A stretch of 64,000 bases of DNA from Elephas maximus indicus. Lineage: Eukaryota; Chordata; Mammalia; Proboscidea; Elephantidae. The stretch spans positions 105,458,823 through 105,522,822 of the forward strand of contig NC_064822.1 in NCBI RefSeq assembly GCF_024166365.1. Reading direction: 5' to 3'. Position numbers and translations under genes: made by a program. Positions within the stretch are counted from its first letter, which is position 1; each line of letters opens with the position of its first letter. The notes under the pieces were generated by a model. It was given only the letters and a program-made list of their open reading frames with translations. It searched no databases and was not told where the DNA came from. This document shows, one piece after another, positions 12,246 to 54,395 of this stretch.

Positions 12246-12689
12246 TATCTTCCCCCAATACCACTTTGATCATGCCACCTTCTGCTAAACCCTTCCATTG
12301 CTCCCCAGGGACCCCAGGACAAAGTTCAAGGTCCTCCATAGAATATTCCAGACCTTTATGTCCTCACCCCTGCCATGTGAGCAGAAGCAGCAGGGACCTG
12401 CAGGCTCCCCGGGGCCAGTGTCCCCATATTCACCGGCCTGTGTAGACCGTGGGAGCAAGGGAAACTGAGGAACCCAGCAGCCGGCAGATTCAGGGTTCCC
12501 CGGGGCAAATGGCAAGAAGATGGCAGAGCCAGATTCCAGGAGCATGTGGAGCTGGGTGTGCTCAGCTCGACATTGGCCCAGCCATTCAGCTCCTCAGTCA
12601 CTCAACATTTTTTAAGCCATTCTGCGCCAGACCCTGTGTGAAGACCGGAAGACACCAAGGCTGGTGGTTGTTCCCAAAGAGGCATGCCC

Positions 12690-13230
12690 ATGTGCTCGGA
12701 GCCCCTGTGTGTGCACATCCATGTGCCCACGTGTGCGCCCCACACGGCCCCCAGTCCCAGCTCTTGACAAGCCGCGCCGTCTGTGCGCCCAGGCTGAGAG
12801 GGCCGCCTTTTACCCTGTTTCCAAACAACTCTCTTTTCCGCGCCAGTGCCGCTGCCTCTCCCGTCTGTTTGCCCCTCGCCTCCTTCCTCTGTTGGGGCTG
12901 CCGCTGATGATGAAATTTGGCTCGCAACACCCTCTTCCTCCCCTTCCTGCTGGCCTGGGAGAGGATTAAGCCGCTGGAGTCTGAAATCGGAAAGATCCCA
13001 GCTTCTGCTCCCCAGCACCTCCCTACGCACCCTCCCCCTCCCCGCCCATGCAAAACCAGAAAATTAATCTCCCCTTCTGCTTGTGATATGGCGGGCTGCA
13101 TTACAAGCTGGGCGTCGAGATAAAGCGGGGAACCGGGGGACGGCTGCCGAGCGCTGGGGCCCCGGGTGGGGCCGGCTGGGGAGATAAAGGCCTCCCAGCT
13201 CCATGAATTATTCACCGGCACTGCTTCCAC
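12690..13230. promoter_or_regulatory. GC-rich noncoding block, candidate cis-regulatory element
   Basis: About 540 bases with many CpGs between repeat-laden flanks. It ends in motifs of developmental enhancers: AATTAAT-type at about 13060, two AGATAAAG GATA-type motifs (about 13120 and 13181), and ATGAATTATTCA at about 13203. It carries no convincing reading frame and no repeat I recognise. Enhancer function is inferred from composition only. Confidence 0.35.
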
Positions 13231-13239
13231 GGGTTTGGA

Positions 13240-15070
13240 GGCCGCCCTGAGCGCTGAGATTGCGCCTTCCAGAGAGGCCTGGCTAGGATGGGAGAGGGAT
13301 GATGGGGAGGGGCGGCAGGCTGCAAAAGGGTGCCCTTGTGGGCAGGGCAGGGAGGGGGACTGTGTTTAGCTGGTGGACTACTCAAAGACACAAGCGCCCT
13401 GCAGGGCCAACTGATGCAAGGAAAGGAAGGGGTCCCCAGGACTATGGGACCCCCAGACCCATCCATTGCCCCAGAGATGCCCCTCATTTATGCAACAGAC
13501 GGAACGCTGTTGAGTATCTGCAATGACCAGGTTCGACCAGGTCCTGGCACCCTAGTCAGTGCCTGCCCTTAAGGTGCCCACAGTACAATGCAGCTACCGA
13601 GTGCTGGGCGCTGGGTTTTGGATCTGAGCACAGTGCACTCACCAGGCTTGCTTTGTCCACAATCCTTCCCCCCTCCCCATCCTCTGGAAGTCTAGGCAGT
13701 CACTGCCCATTCAGGGGGAGCACCCCACCTTGGGGGTAGAGTGGGAGGAGGGCAAAGGAACACAGACCTGCTCCGAGGGCAGCCAGAACCTCCAAAACAG
13801 AGAAACCAGGGCAGGTGATGCAGAAGGGAATGGGGAGCACTGATGCTGGGGTAGGGGATTAACCGGGGAGTTTCCTGGAAAAGCTAAAGCCCCAAGCACT
13901 CTCTAAGCCTTTTGTTCCTCTCCTTCTCAAAGACCTATCATTTTAAAGCTCGGAGGGATCTCTCTCAACATCTCTCTCTTTCTCTCTCTTTACCCCTCTC
14001 TCTTGTTCTCGGTCTGTCTTTCTTTCTCCACTCCTCCCTCCCTCCCTCCCGGTATAGTGCACCCATCTGCCCTTTTCATCTCTACCTTGGCCCCGATTTC
14101 ATCACCTCTCTCTTGCTGTGTTTCTCATCTCTATATATAGTCTCTTTAAGGATCCCTCCCTTCCAAAGCTGCAACTCCCCAAATGACATGATGACACACA
14201 ATCGGGGCGTGTGATGAAAGAAAGGTGGCCATTTATCAGTCCCTCTGCAGTTGTTGTTGTTAGGTGTCGTCAAGTGGATTTCGACTCATAGCAACCCCAA
14301 GTGTGCAGAGTAGAACTCTTCTATGGAATTTTCTAGGCTGTAATCTTTATAGGAGCAGATCGCCAAGTCTTTCTCCTGTGAAGCATCTGAGTGGGTTCCA
14401 ATTGCCAACCTTTTGGTTAGCAACTGAGGAAGAAAAGAAGGGTCTGGCATGGTCCTGGATGTGAAGACCCCAAAAGAGACAGCAGCATAGGAAGAGAGCC
14501 TCCCAGAGATACACTGGCATAGGAGAGAGACCTGAGGCTCCCAGAGTCAGGAAAGAGACAGGCTAGGAGAAGATGGGGACACGAGGAGCCCCCTTCAGGA
14601 CTGCAGAGTCAGGGACTGGCAGGCAGACTTGAACTCACTGACTCTAATAGCAGACATGGAGCCTTGCTTTCGTGATCCAGTGAACAAGACACATTTACTA
14701 GGACCCAACATTGAAGTTGGAGAGGGTTGGGTGATGAGGGGAGTGGAGGAAGGTGGAGAGTGAAGGGGCACAGGAGAGGAGCAAGAGGTGAGGTGGGGAG
14801 GTGGAAAGAGTAATCCCCAGGAAAGGCCATGGCATGGGTGGGAAAAGGAGGAAAAGCTGAGAGGATATTAGAGGGGTGAGGGAGAAGGGAGAGAGGATAG
14901 CACAGGGCCCGGGAGAAAGGGCGAGGATAGCAGAGAAGCAGGGGGGCGGTGAGAGGAGCATTTGGATGGGAGAAGAGAGAAAACGGGGAGAAGGTGAGGG
15001 TCACTGGGGTGATGTAGAACCCGGTGTGCGGGAAGGGTGTGCTGATGGGTCCCCTCAGCCTAGGGTCCCC
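13240..15070. other. Intergenic stretch, purine/pyrimidine skewed
   Basis: 13960-14050 is CT-rich on the + strand and 14700-15010 is very purine-rich (GGAGAGG-type). Between them is the SINE at 14249. No gene seen. Confidence 0.5.
14249..14428 (-). repeat. AfroSINE-type SINE, long form, 5'-truncated
   Basis: Begins with the reverse-complemented (AAC)n tail GTTGTTGTTGTTAGG and stops within the 5' half. Confidence 0.85.
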
Positions 15071-15074
15071 AGCC

Positions 15075-15175
15075 CCTTTCCACCACCTGCTAATTAACTT
15101 CCTAATTGTCTCTGCATTTGCAGAGCTGGCAGATGAAGTGGATGCAGACAGATTGGGGTGCGTGTGATTTCACGC
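15075..15175. promoter_or_regulatory. Homeodomain-motif-rich noncoding patch
   Basis: CTAATTAACTTCCTAATTG at about 15090 contains three TAAT/ATTA cores, followed by unique sequence. It looks like a conserved noncoding element 3 kb upstream of the ASIC1 CpG island. Confidence 0.3.
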
Positions 15176-15339
15176 ACGGGGAAGCGAAGAAGAGCTGACT
15201 AGGAGTCCCGGGAGGCCTCATCTCCCCCTCCCGGGTCTTTGGGAGGCTGGAGGGCGCTTCTGCATCTAGAACAGATGGGGCCATCTGCAAGGGAAGCATC
15301 CATGGAGAATTCACCCCCATCAGCTTTTCAGGAATGATA

Positions 15340-15500
15340 ATAATACTTGCCACTATTGATGGAACGCCAACTACTTACTAGGCACACATTGTTTCATCAA
15401 GGTGCACATTAGCCTGATTTTATGATTTGTGGAGAAAAGCAATGCTCAGACAGGTTAAGTAACTCACCCAGGATCACACAGCACTGGTGTAACAGAGCTG
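15340..15500 (-). repeat. MIR SINE
   Basis: CAACTACTTACTAGGCACAC and GGTTAAGTAACTCACCCAGG in reverse MIR order. Confidence 0.7.
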
Positions 15501-16149
15501 GGATTTGGATCAAGCTTGGCACACTGCCAACACCTTTGGTGGGTCCTGGCTAGATACCTCACAACGGAGAGTATCTCCAGGCCTATTTCCCTCTTAGCCT
15601 CAGGGGAGAGAGGTACCAAGGACTAGGAACTGCAGCGGCCAGAAATGAGGAAGGAAATACGGACCAGAACCTGGAAGGATGAAGAAGGAACCAGGATCTG
15701 TCACAACCTGGACAAGAGGTAGGTGGCCCAGAGAAGCAGAATGAAGCAGTGGACACTAATCACAGTCCTTGAATCCCTCATGGGTTATCTCACCCATGTC
15801 CCAGTGACACCAACTTCCTCTTTTCCTCATTCGTGCCCCAAAAACCCTTGTCAGGAGGACTTATACCTTCTGCTACTCTACACTGGCAACCCTGGCCCAT
15901 CTGTCTATTTTGCCCTCAGCCTTTGCAGCAGAGTCAGTTGTCAACATGTTCATCTCCTCTTTGACACTGGGAGATTCTGAGGGCAAGGACAATGCCACTT
16001 TTTGCCCTGTCTGAGGGGCAACGCTGAGGTTCAACACAGGAAAGCCTCAGTGGAGGTCTGCTGAAATGCACAGATGGGGAGGACCCATCTCACCTAACTG
16101 AAGAGGAAATAGCAGCATGAGGCATTTAGGTTGTGCATAAGAAAGAACT

Positions 16150-16365
16150 TCCTAAGGCTGGGGCCTATGATTCAGATCCATGGATTCTGAATAGCGAAAT
16201 TTCTCAAAATTGGCTGATCTTAAAAAGTTGGGATATGGGGGCCCCACCCCAGAATCTCAGCTAGAGATTCAGACTTAATATCTAAGGTGGGGCTACAGCA
16301 TCAGCATTTTTAAAAGCTCACCAGGTGATTTAAAAATGCAGCCTGAATTGAGAAACACTGCCTTA
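16150..16365 (+). repeat. MER5-type DNA transposon relic
   Basis: GGGGCCCCACCCCAGAATCTC, then CATCAGCATTTTTAAAAGC, then TTGAGAAACACTG. Confidence 0.65.
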
Positions 16366-16419
16366 GATTCTGCTCTGATTTGGCCAGGCTGGTTGCTTTA
16401 ACACTGGATTCAAATACTA

Positions 16420-16560
16420 ATACTAATAGCTATTATTCGTGGTGATAAGCACTTTCCATGCATAAGCTTATGTAATCCTCAAAAAACTGTGAAATTAATT
16501 TTATCCCCATCTTATAGATGAGGAAGCTGAGGCTCAGAGAGGTCAAGTGACCTGTCCATG
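16420..16560 (-). repeat. MIR SINE
   Basis: CATGCATAAGCTTATGTAATCC and GATGAGGAAGCTGAGGCTCA. Confidence 0.8.
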
Positions 16561-17029
16561 CTAATGAATGGCAGGGCAGGTCCGGAAGCTGTGATTGCCG
16601 ATTCACACCTCCAACCTTCCCCCAAACTCCTCCCCGGGCTGCTGGTTGGCCTGGATGAGTCCTCGCCTGCCTCCACCTCACCTCATTACCTTCCCTCCAC
16701 CCCCGCTGCTGCTCCCTCAGTAACACCCCAGGTGATTGAAGCAATTTGCAGCCCTTTGAAGAAGCTCAGTGTGTCACTCAGCCCTCCGGGGTGAGGAGGT
16801 GGGGAAATTACAGATGCTCCAAGACAGTCTCCCCTCCCCCGAGGACATTTAGGATTTAGAACCAGACTCTTCCCGATGCTCCCCAGGTCCCTGTTCCGGG
16901 GCTTCCTAGGTGGAATTCCTACTCTCAAATGCCCTCTTGGGTTGTTCCTAAGTATCTGGGAGAGTCCTGCCACCCAGTGGCTACCCAGGAACATGGCAGC
17001 CCCTCCGCATCGCTGTAGCTGCTGGACAG

Positions 17030-17092
17030 CTCCGCAACCCACCTTTTGGTTAGCAGCGGTAGCTCTCAACGGTATGCCACCAAGGTTTCCAA
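17030..17092 (-). repeat. AfroSINE-type SINE, 5' head fragment
   Basis: Only the tRNA-like head is present (CACCTTTTGGTTAGCAGC ... CACCAAGGTTTCC). Confidence 0.6.
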
Positions 17093-17469
17093 CCCAAGAC
17101 TAGAATGGACTATTCCCTCATTGTTTTTGGACGTGCCACACCCAGATCCCCAGTAAATGAGTCCCACCCTCCCTTCTCTATAGTCCTAAGCCCACAACCT
17201 CTCCAGGACCCTCAAGCTCCCTGCCCTGGCCACCCATGTGCCTCCTGCCCCTAACCCCTCACAACTTATCCAACTTCTTTCCATTGTGCTAGTCCCTTCT
17301 CATTACAGGTTCTTTCCTCTACTCTAAAGCTCCGCCCCCCCCATGTCCTGGAAACAGGCCTCTCATCTTCCTTCTCTCAGGGCTGCACTAGCCTGCGAGT
17401 ACCCGCTAGAGATGGAATCCTGGTCCACACACCCCCCTTCTCATCATCTGACACCATCAGACCTCAACA

Positions 17470-17565
17470 GCCTCTGTGCTAAGAGCCTCTAATGTGCATC
17501 AGCAAATTAACAACTTCCCCTTGATTGCTCCTTTTCTGTTAATTGGATACAGAGGGCCCCCCAAG
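17470..17565. promoter_or_regulatory. AT-core noncoding patch upstream of ASIC1
   Basis: Contains AAATTAAC and GTTAATTG cores in otherwise unique sequence about 650 bases 5' of the ASIC1 GT tracts. Possible distal promoter or enhancer element; evidence is composition only. Confidence 0.25.
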
Positions 17566-18021
17566 GCCTCTCAGAGAGGAGGAGGAGAAGGAGCAAAGGG
17601 GAGAGGTGAGAGCTACAAGAGCAGCCCCCCAGACTGGGTTCACTGCCCCAGACTCCTACTCCATCCTACCCCCTGCATCTTTCCTCACCCTGTCCCCCTC
17701 CTCTCAGTCCCTTTGCCCATCTCCCTACTTCTCTTCAAATTCTCTTGACCTCTGGCTACTTCTCCCTCCTTCTCTCTGTTCCTTTAGAGATTTAAGGCTG
17801 AGGGGCTGCAAGCATGCCCCCCCCAGGCGACTCCAGGGCTACAAAAGGAGGTCTGGGTACACGTGTGTGTATGTGTCACATGTAAATGGGGAGCATGGAT
17901 AAGAACAGGTGAATATGTGTAAGCCTGTGAGTGCCTGCCGTTGTTCCAGGCCTCTGGGATGCGTAGGTGTCTGTGGGGTGTGTGTGTGGCTGGGAGTGGT
18001 GTGGTGTGACTCCGTACTGTA

Positions 18022-18127
18022 TGTGTGTGTGTGTGTGTGTGTCCCCACATGGGCAAGTGCTCGAATCAGTCAAGTGTGACTCGGAGCTCTGTGTGTGTGT
18101 GCGTGTGTGTGTGTGCGTGTGTGCGTG
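18022..18127. repeat. GT dinucleotide tracts beside the ASIC1 promoter
   Basis: Two alternating GT tracts (18022-18042 and about 18089-18127). A GC/AC alternating stretch follows at about 18220-18248. All lie at the 5' edge of the ASIC1 CpG island. Confidence 0.85.
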
Positions 18128-18491
18128 CCACCAGAGGAAGCAGCAGCTGAGAGGCAGGAGCATCGATCCGAAGGAGACAGCGCGGGGAGGGGGACGCTGG
18201 GGGCAGACACCCTCCCTCCTGCGCGCACACACGCGCGCACACACCACACATAGTCACATCCAAAAGCCATAGGGCCTCGGAGGCAGAGAGACGGCCCGGG
18301 GCCGGAGGGAGGCAGTGCTACCGAGAGCCGCTGGGAGGAGGGGGCTAGCCAGCGGGGGGAGCCCTCGGTCCCGCTCCCCTGTCCGGGCGCCCCGCGCGCA
18401 CACCGGCCCAGAGACACCCTCGCAGACACTCGTAGGCGCGCACGCGCACCCTCTCCCTTCCCCCTCCCTCCCGCCGCCTCCCGGCCGGACG

Positions 18492-18518
18492 ATGGATCCC
18501 TGCAGATCCCGGGGCTGA
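18492..18518 (+). promoter_or_regulatory. Upstream ORF 1 in the ASIC1a leader (8 codons)
   Basis: ATG in strong context (A at -3, G at +4) followed by MDPCRSRG and a stop. It can act only if the leader exon begins upstream of it, which is inferred. If present in the mRNA it would be expected to lower initiation at the main ATG. Confidence 0.4.
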
Positions 18519-18685
18519 GAGCACCGCGCGCCGCGCCGAGCCGGGCCGGCGGACGGAGCCGAGGCCAGCGAGCGAGCCAGCGAGCGCGCGCGGGCGGCAG
18601 AGCTGAGCCGAGCCGGGCAGGGCGGGTAGCTTCCTGCAGGGCTCTGCGCGGCGTGCCGCGGCAGTCGCCGCTCCGGCTCCGGGCC

Positions 18686-18712
18686 ATGAGCCCCTCAGTG
18701 GCTCGGCGCTGA
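18686..18712 (+). promoter_or_regulatory. Upstream ORF 2 in the ASIC1a leader (8 codons)
   Basis: ATG with G at -3, encoding MSPSVARR then a stop. It is the second minimal ORF in the same putative leader exon and ends 64 nt before the donor at 18776. Confidence 0.4.
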
Positions 18713-19446
18713 GCCCGCGTCCGGCCCAGCGCCCCAGGACCCGCCGCCGGCTGCCGGCCTCCCGAAGCCCCCTCAGGTGGGTCTCCGATGCCCGTGCCTT
18801 TGGCCGCGGGGCTCCCCAGCGCCCTAAGCCCGGTCTCTCCTGCCCTCTCGCTTTCCCCAGCTGCTGGGGCGGCAGGGTGGCTGGGGCGGGGGGCGGGGGC
18901 CGGGCCAAGCAGGGGATCTGGCTGCGACGAGAAGCCGGGGGGGGGGGGGTTGCGTCTGGGGCGGGGACAGTTCCCTGTCATAGGGAACCGCCCCCACCCC
19001 ATTTCCGTCCACCTCGGGTTGCCCTCCACTCCCACCGCCACCCCCAACCCCCCCCCAAACATACACACATGCAGCCTGCGCCGACATGAGAACTGAAGGC
19101 ACCCGCAGGTGAGAACCCAGGCTGGGCGCCTCCCCAGATATAACCCACCTCCCTAGGGGGCAAAAGGGGAAGGGTTCTGGCCCAGGTTTAGTTAACAGAG
19201 GGAGAGCCCAGTCCTGGGGACACTCTTGACTAAGGGCTCTTGACCCCAGGTTCAGCCCATCTGAGGGAGTTTTTCCCTCCAGAATGGGGTGGACATTCCT
19301 GTCCCAGAGTAACCCCACATCTGGAGGGAACTCCTGTGCCTGCCTGCCTGTGGGAACATCAGGACTTCCCTCTCACCCATAGTGACTGCATCTGGGGTCT
19401 GCCCTGGCTGGGGAAGCTTTTCTGGGAGAGGTTTCTCTTGGCCTGA

Positions 19447-41564
<22,118 letters not shown>

Positions 41565-42747
41565 GCCCTGCAGGCCACTGTACCAAAGGCCTAGATGGGG
41601 AGGGCTAGAAGAGCAACGGGGCCTGCTAGCCCCATCTGTCTTGGGGACTCACCCCCCACTCTAAGGGCAGCCCCCCATTCCTAGGCAGTCCTTTCTTCTT
41701 GTCTGTGGTGAGGAAGGAGTCTTGACCTTAGGGTCTTCTCCCTGCCTCTATTCCATTCTTTTAATTTTTAACAAAACTAATCTAAGAGACACTAAAAAGA
41801 GAGAAAGGGGCAAGGGACCTTAGGCTGCCCCTCTCTGCCCCATGCTGCCTCCCCCAGCTCCCAGCCTGAATTCTGTCTGTCTGGCTGTCTGTCATCTGAG
41901 TGTCCACCTACATTTGCTGCCACCAGTCACCAAAGTCCTCTCCCAGTGGGGGGTGGAGGGGATTCCCCCCGGGGTCTGTAGTTTTCCTGAAACCAGAGAA
42001 TGTACCTTGAGGGGGAGGGCTAGTGGAAGGGAGCTTCCCCAGCCTTAAGCGACCCTCTCAGCCCAGTGACCTACCCAACCCCAAGTCTCTGGGCAGGATC
42101 TAAGACCCCAGTCCCATCCCCTCACACCATGTGGAGTCTTTAGGGGGCTGGGTGGGGGGATTCACTGAAGAAGTAGATATGGGGGCAAGGTGTGGCCCTG
42201 GTGCTGTAGGCCACATCCTGATACCTACAAGCTCACCCTCACCCCAGAGCTGTAGCTGCTGGAGAGAAATCCCAAGAGACAGCCTCCACTGTCCCATAAA
42301 AGACCCCGCTGGTTGGCTTCCAGCTCAGGGAGAGGAGCACTGGTGCCTGACCTCACTGGTCCGTCTCCCAGGGGCCCCTGCAGAGGGCCACATCCATAAA
42401 TTTTCTTATGGAACTCCCCCAAGTCTGCTTCCCCAACTCCATTTGCTTCTCTCAACAACCTCATCTGCATTTTCTATTTCTATATGATACAGACTCTATA
42501 TTGCTATATCTCTGTATATACTTCCCCCAACCTTGTCTGTCTCCACCCCATCCCCTCTTGTCTCTGAGAACCACCCGCCCCAAGATCCCCCTTGTGTGTC
42601 TCTGCCTCCTCCCTGGTCTCTGAATGCCTTCGCCTGTATAAAGAGTTGGACTCTCTCCCCTGGTGTCTGTACTGTGTACACACATCCCTCTGAGAAGCAC
42701 AAGGAGACGACACGCGCATTGTAACCTTCGCACTGTCTTGGTGGCGA

Positions 42748-42753
42748 CATAAA
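42748..42753 (+). terminator. Candidate proximal polyadenylation signal of ASIC1 (CATAAA)
   Basis: A variant hexamer 1.2 kb after the ASIC1 stop, in non-repetitive 3' UTR-like sequence. Confidence 0.4.
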
Positions 42754-43573
42754 GGAAGCTGTGAATCACAAGCTCTGCCTCTTTCTGGCCTCACCCTCTC
42801 CCCCTATTCTGGGCACCCTCTGCCCTCCCTGCAGCCTTAACATTCCCGTCCCCTGCTCCATCCACCCCAATGCCCTTTGCCTGGCTGACTGCAGCCTCCC
42901 CAGGGAAGGGGTTGTAACAGAGATAGTCCTTACCCAGGAGATGAAGACTGCTCTGGAAATTAAGCCAAGAAGAACTTTTCCCAAGCTGGCAGCCTTTTTT
43001 CAGATACAAAAGGGAGCTGGGGATTGGTAACTCTCGCAACTGGGCAGCAGGGTGTAAACAGGCAGAAAGGAAGGTCCCCAGTCAGTGGCCTTTTCCTCCT
43101 TCTGGGTGCCCAACCCCTTTCTCTCTCTTCATACCCAAGCCTACCACTCATATTTTCTGGCGAGGTGGGCTTTGGTAGTAGGAGGAAAGAGACAGGCCTA
43201 GAGGGGGAGTTGAAAGCTTTGCTGTTCTGTTCCTCTCTCCTTAATGAGAGATGAGTGATGGAGAGGGCCTGCCTCCCTCACCCCCCACCCCCTGTCCCAG
43301 GCATTCCTCCCAGGCCAGAGTCCCAATCCCTTCCTAGGTGTTTTCTGCTCAACTGTCTCTGGGTCTCCAACCCCAGGACAGGATCTGTGGGCAGGTCACC
43401 TGTGCATTGGCCTGGAGTTGGTGAGTAAGGCTGTCGGATCTTTGGGAACTCTTTGTTTGTAGGAGTTGCTTAGAGACCAGACCTCCCCAAAGGGAAACAG
43501 TAGCAAGGCCAAGAAGTGTGCAGTGGATGGGGGAACAGCAGGCGGGACTCTGCGTGACGCATGCGTCTGGTCT

Positions 43574-43579
43574 AATAAA
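43574..43579 (+). terminator. Candidate distal polyadenylation signal of ASIC1
   Basis: AATAAA, with a GTGTTGTTC-type downstream element about 25 nt further on. It lies 2.0 kb after the ASIC1 stop and 1 kb before the SMARCD1 start. Confidence 0.5.
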
Positions 43580-44004
43580 CTGGGTTTCAACCATCTCCTC
43601 TTCAGTGTTGTTCTTCACTTATTTGAAAGGTAGTTAGGTCTTCCCATGAAGTGCTTAGCACTGGACCTTAGCTTGGGGCCAATCAGAATGAAGAGTAAGG
43701 AGAGGGTTTGATTGGGAGGTCCTGATGCTCTTGGGATGGGGCAGGCTGACCATCACGAGGGAATGGTTTGAACTAGTTTGAACTACAATACTGGGCAGGG
43801 AGAGAGGGAGGGGTCAAAAGCAACAAAGACCTCAAAGAGAAGCTCCACCACAAAGGATTCCTTGAAGAGCTGGATCAAAATTCAAGATACACTGGAATGT
43901 TAAATCTGGAACGAGTTAGGTTAAAGGTCAGGGACAAAGTTGGGCTGAAGTTCCAGTGTGAGGTGGTTATTAAGGCACTTTATTTTTTATCCGTGGAATG
44001 AACT

Positions 44005-44215
44005 ACGGGCTAGGAGCCAAGAGATCTGGATCCTAGGAATGACTCTGCTGTAACTTGCTGGTTGACCTTTGCCAAGTCATTTACCCTCTTTGAGCTCAAT
44101 TTTCCCGTTTGCAAAATGGAATAAACAGTGCGTTCCTCTCCTCAGCCCCCCAGAGTTATAGCGGTAAGGGAATGAAACGGAAGATAATCAAAGCGCTTTG
44201 GAAAGTTAAAAGTAC
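44005..44215 (+). repeat. MIR SINE upstream of SMARCD1
   Basis: GGAGCCAAGAGATCTGGATC, CAAGTCATTTACCCTCTTTG, GTTTGCAAAATGGAATAAAC. Confidence 0.75.
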
Positions 44216-44449
44216 TGCGCCAAAATGAAGCATTTACTCCGCCACCCTCTTCAGAGGCTTAGGGCAGGGTCTGTGAGTGCCCTCTCCAGGTCTTTCTCTT
44301 CCTCCGGTCGGCCTGGGGGCGCCCTCTCTCAGGGCCTCTCTAGCCTAGAGTTCGTCTCTATGGTTTTCGACCCTGGACCATGAAGGCGGGAGGGAGTGGT
44401 CAGCGCAGCCTTTTCCGCTGGTCCCCCCCACTCTAGCCCACAGTCTTGC

Positions 44450-44574
44450 TGCCCTAAGCCTCCCGAGCCGGCCGGCTGGCCGGGCTGACAGGCGGGCGCT
44501 CGGGGGGCGCGCAAGGGGCGGGGGGAGTTCCGGTTCCGGTTCTTTGTGCAGCTGCTGCGGCGGCTCCAGAGAAG
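44450..44574 (+). promoter_or_regulatory. SMARCD1: SMARCD1 promoter with tandem ETS motifs
   Basis: A CpG-rich block (about 44450-44820) spans the first exon. Two abutting TTCCGG motifs at 44528-44533 and 44534-44539 are ETS-type sites. They lie 36-47 nt before the ATG, so they are near or inside the 5' leader. This layout suits a TATA-less housekeeping promoter. A MIR element (about 44005-44215) ends just upstream. Confidence 0.6.

Positions 44575-54395
<9,821 letters not shown>

Larger units (their letters stand above)
15500..17025. other. Intergenic stretch without gene
   Basis: Unique sequence around the MER5-type relic and MIR. 16690-16790 looks unique and could be conserved, but nothing specific is seen. 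Confidence 0.4.
18150..18776 (+). other. ASIC1: Noncoding first exon and CpG island of ASIC1 (approximate 5' limit)
   Basis: A GC- and CpG-rich block just upstream of the ASIC1a coding exon, ending at a plausible splice donor after 18776 (CAG|GTGGGT). The ASIC1a coding exon has an acceptor at 19660-19661, only 16 nt before its ATG, so a separate leader exon is required. This block is the obvious candidate. The transcription start cannot be fixed from sequence. Two very short upstream ORFs lie inside (18492-18518 and 18686-18712). A second possible donor after 19108 (GCAG|GTGAGA) would give a longer or separate leader exon. Confidence 0.65.
41565..43579 (+). other. ASIC1: ASIC1 3' UTR and flanking region
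   Basis: Follows the TGA at 41562-41564. A nonconsensus CATAAA lies at 42748-42753 and a canonical AATAAA at 43574-43579, the latter followed by a GT/T-rich stretch. Which one ends the mRNA is not decidable here. I suspect the conserved-looking end near 42760, with the distal site as an alternative. Confidence 0.55.

Noticed and set aside
12598-13230. 210-codon reverse-strand open frame
   Set aside because: It lies in a GC-rich noncoding block with no recognisable domain. A shorter overlapping frame is equally open, so there is no coding preference.
18070-19068. 332-codon reverse-strand open frame across the ASIC1 CpG island
   Set aside because: Arg/Pro/Gly/Ala-rich translation of CpG island and GT repeats; no similarity to any protein I know. 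Open frames are expected in such GC-rich DNA.
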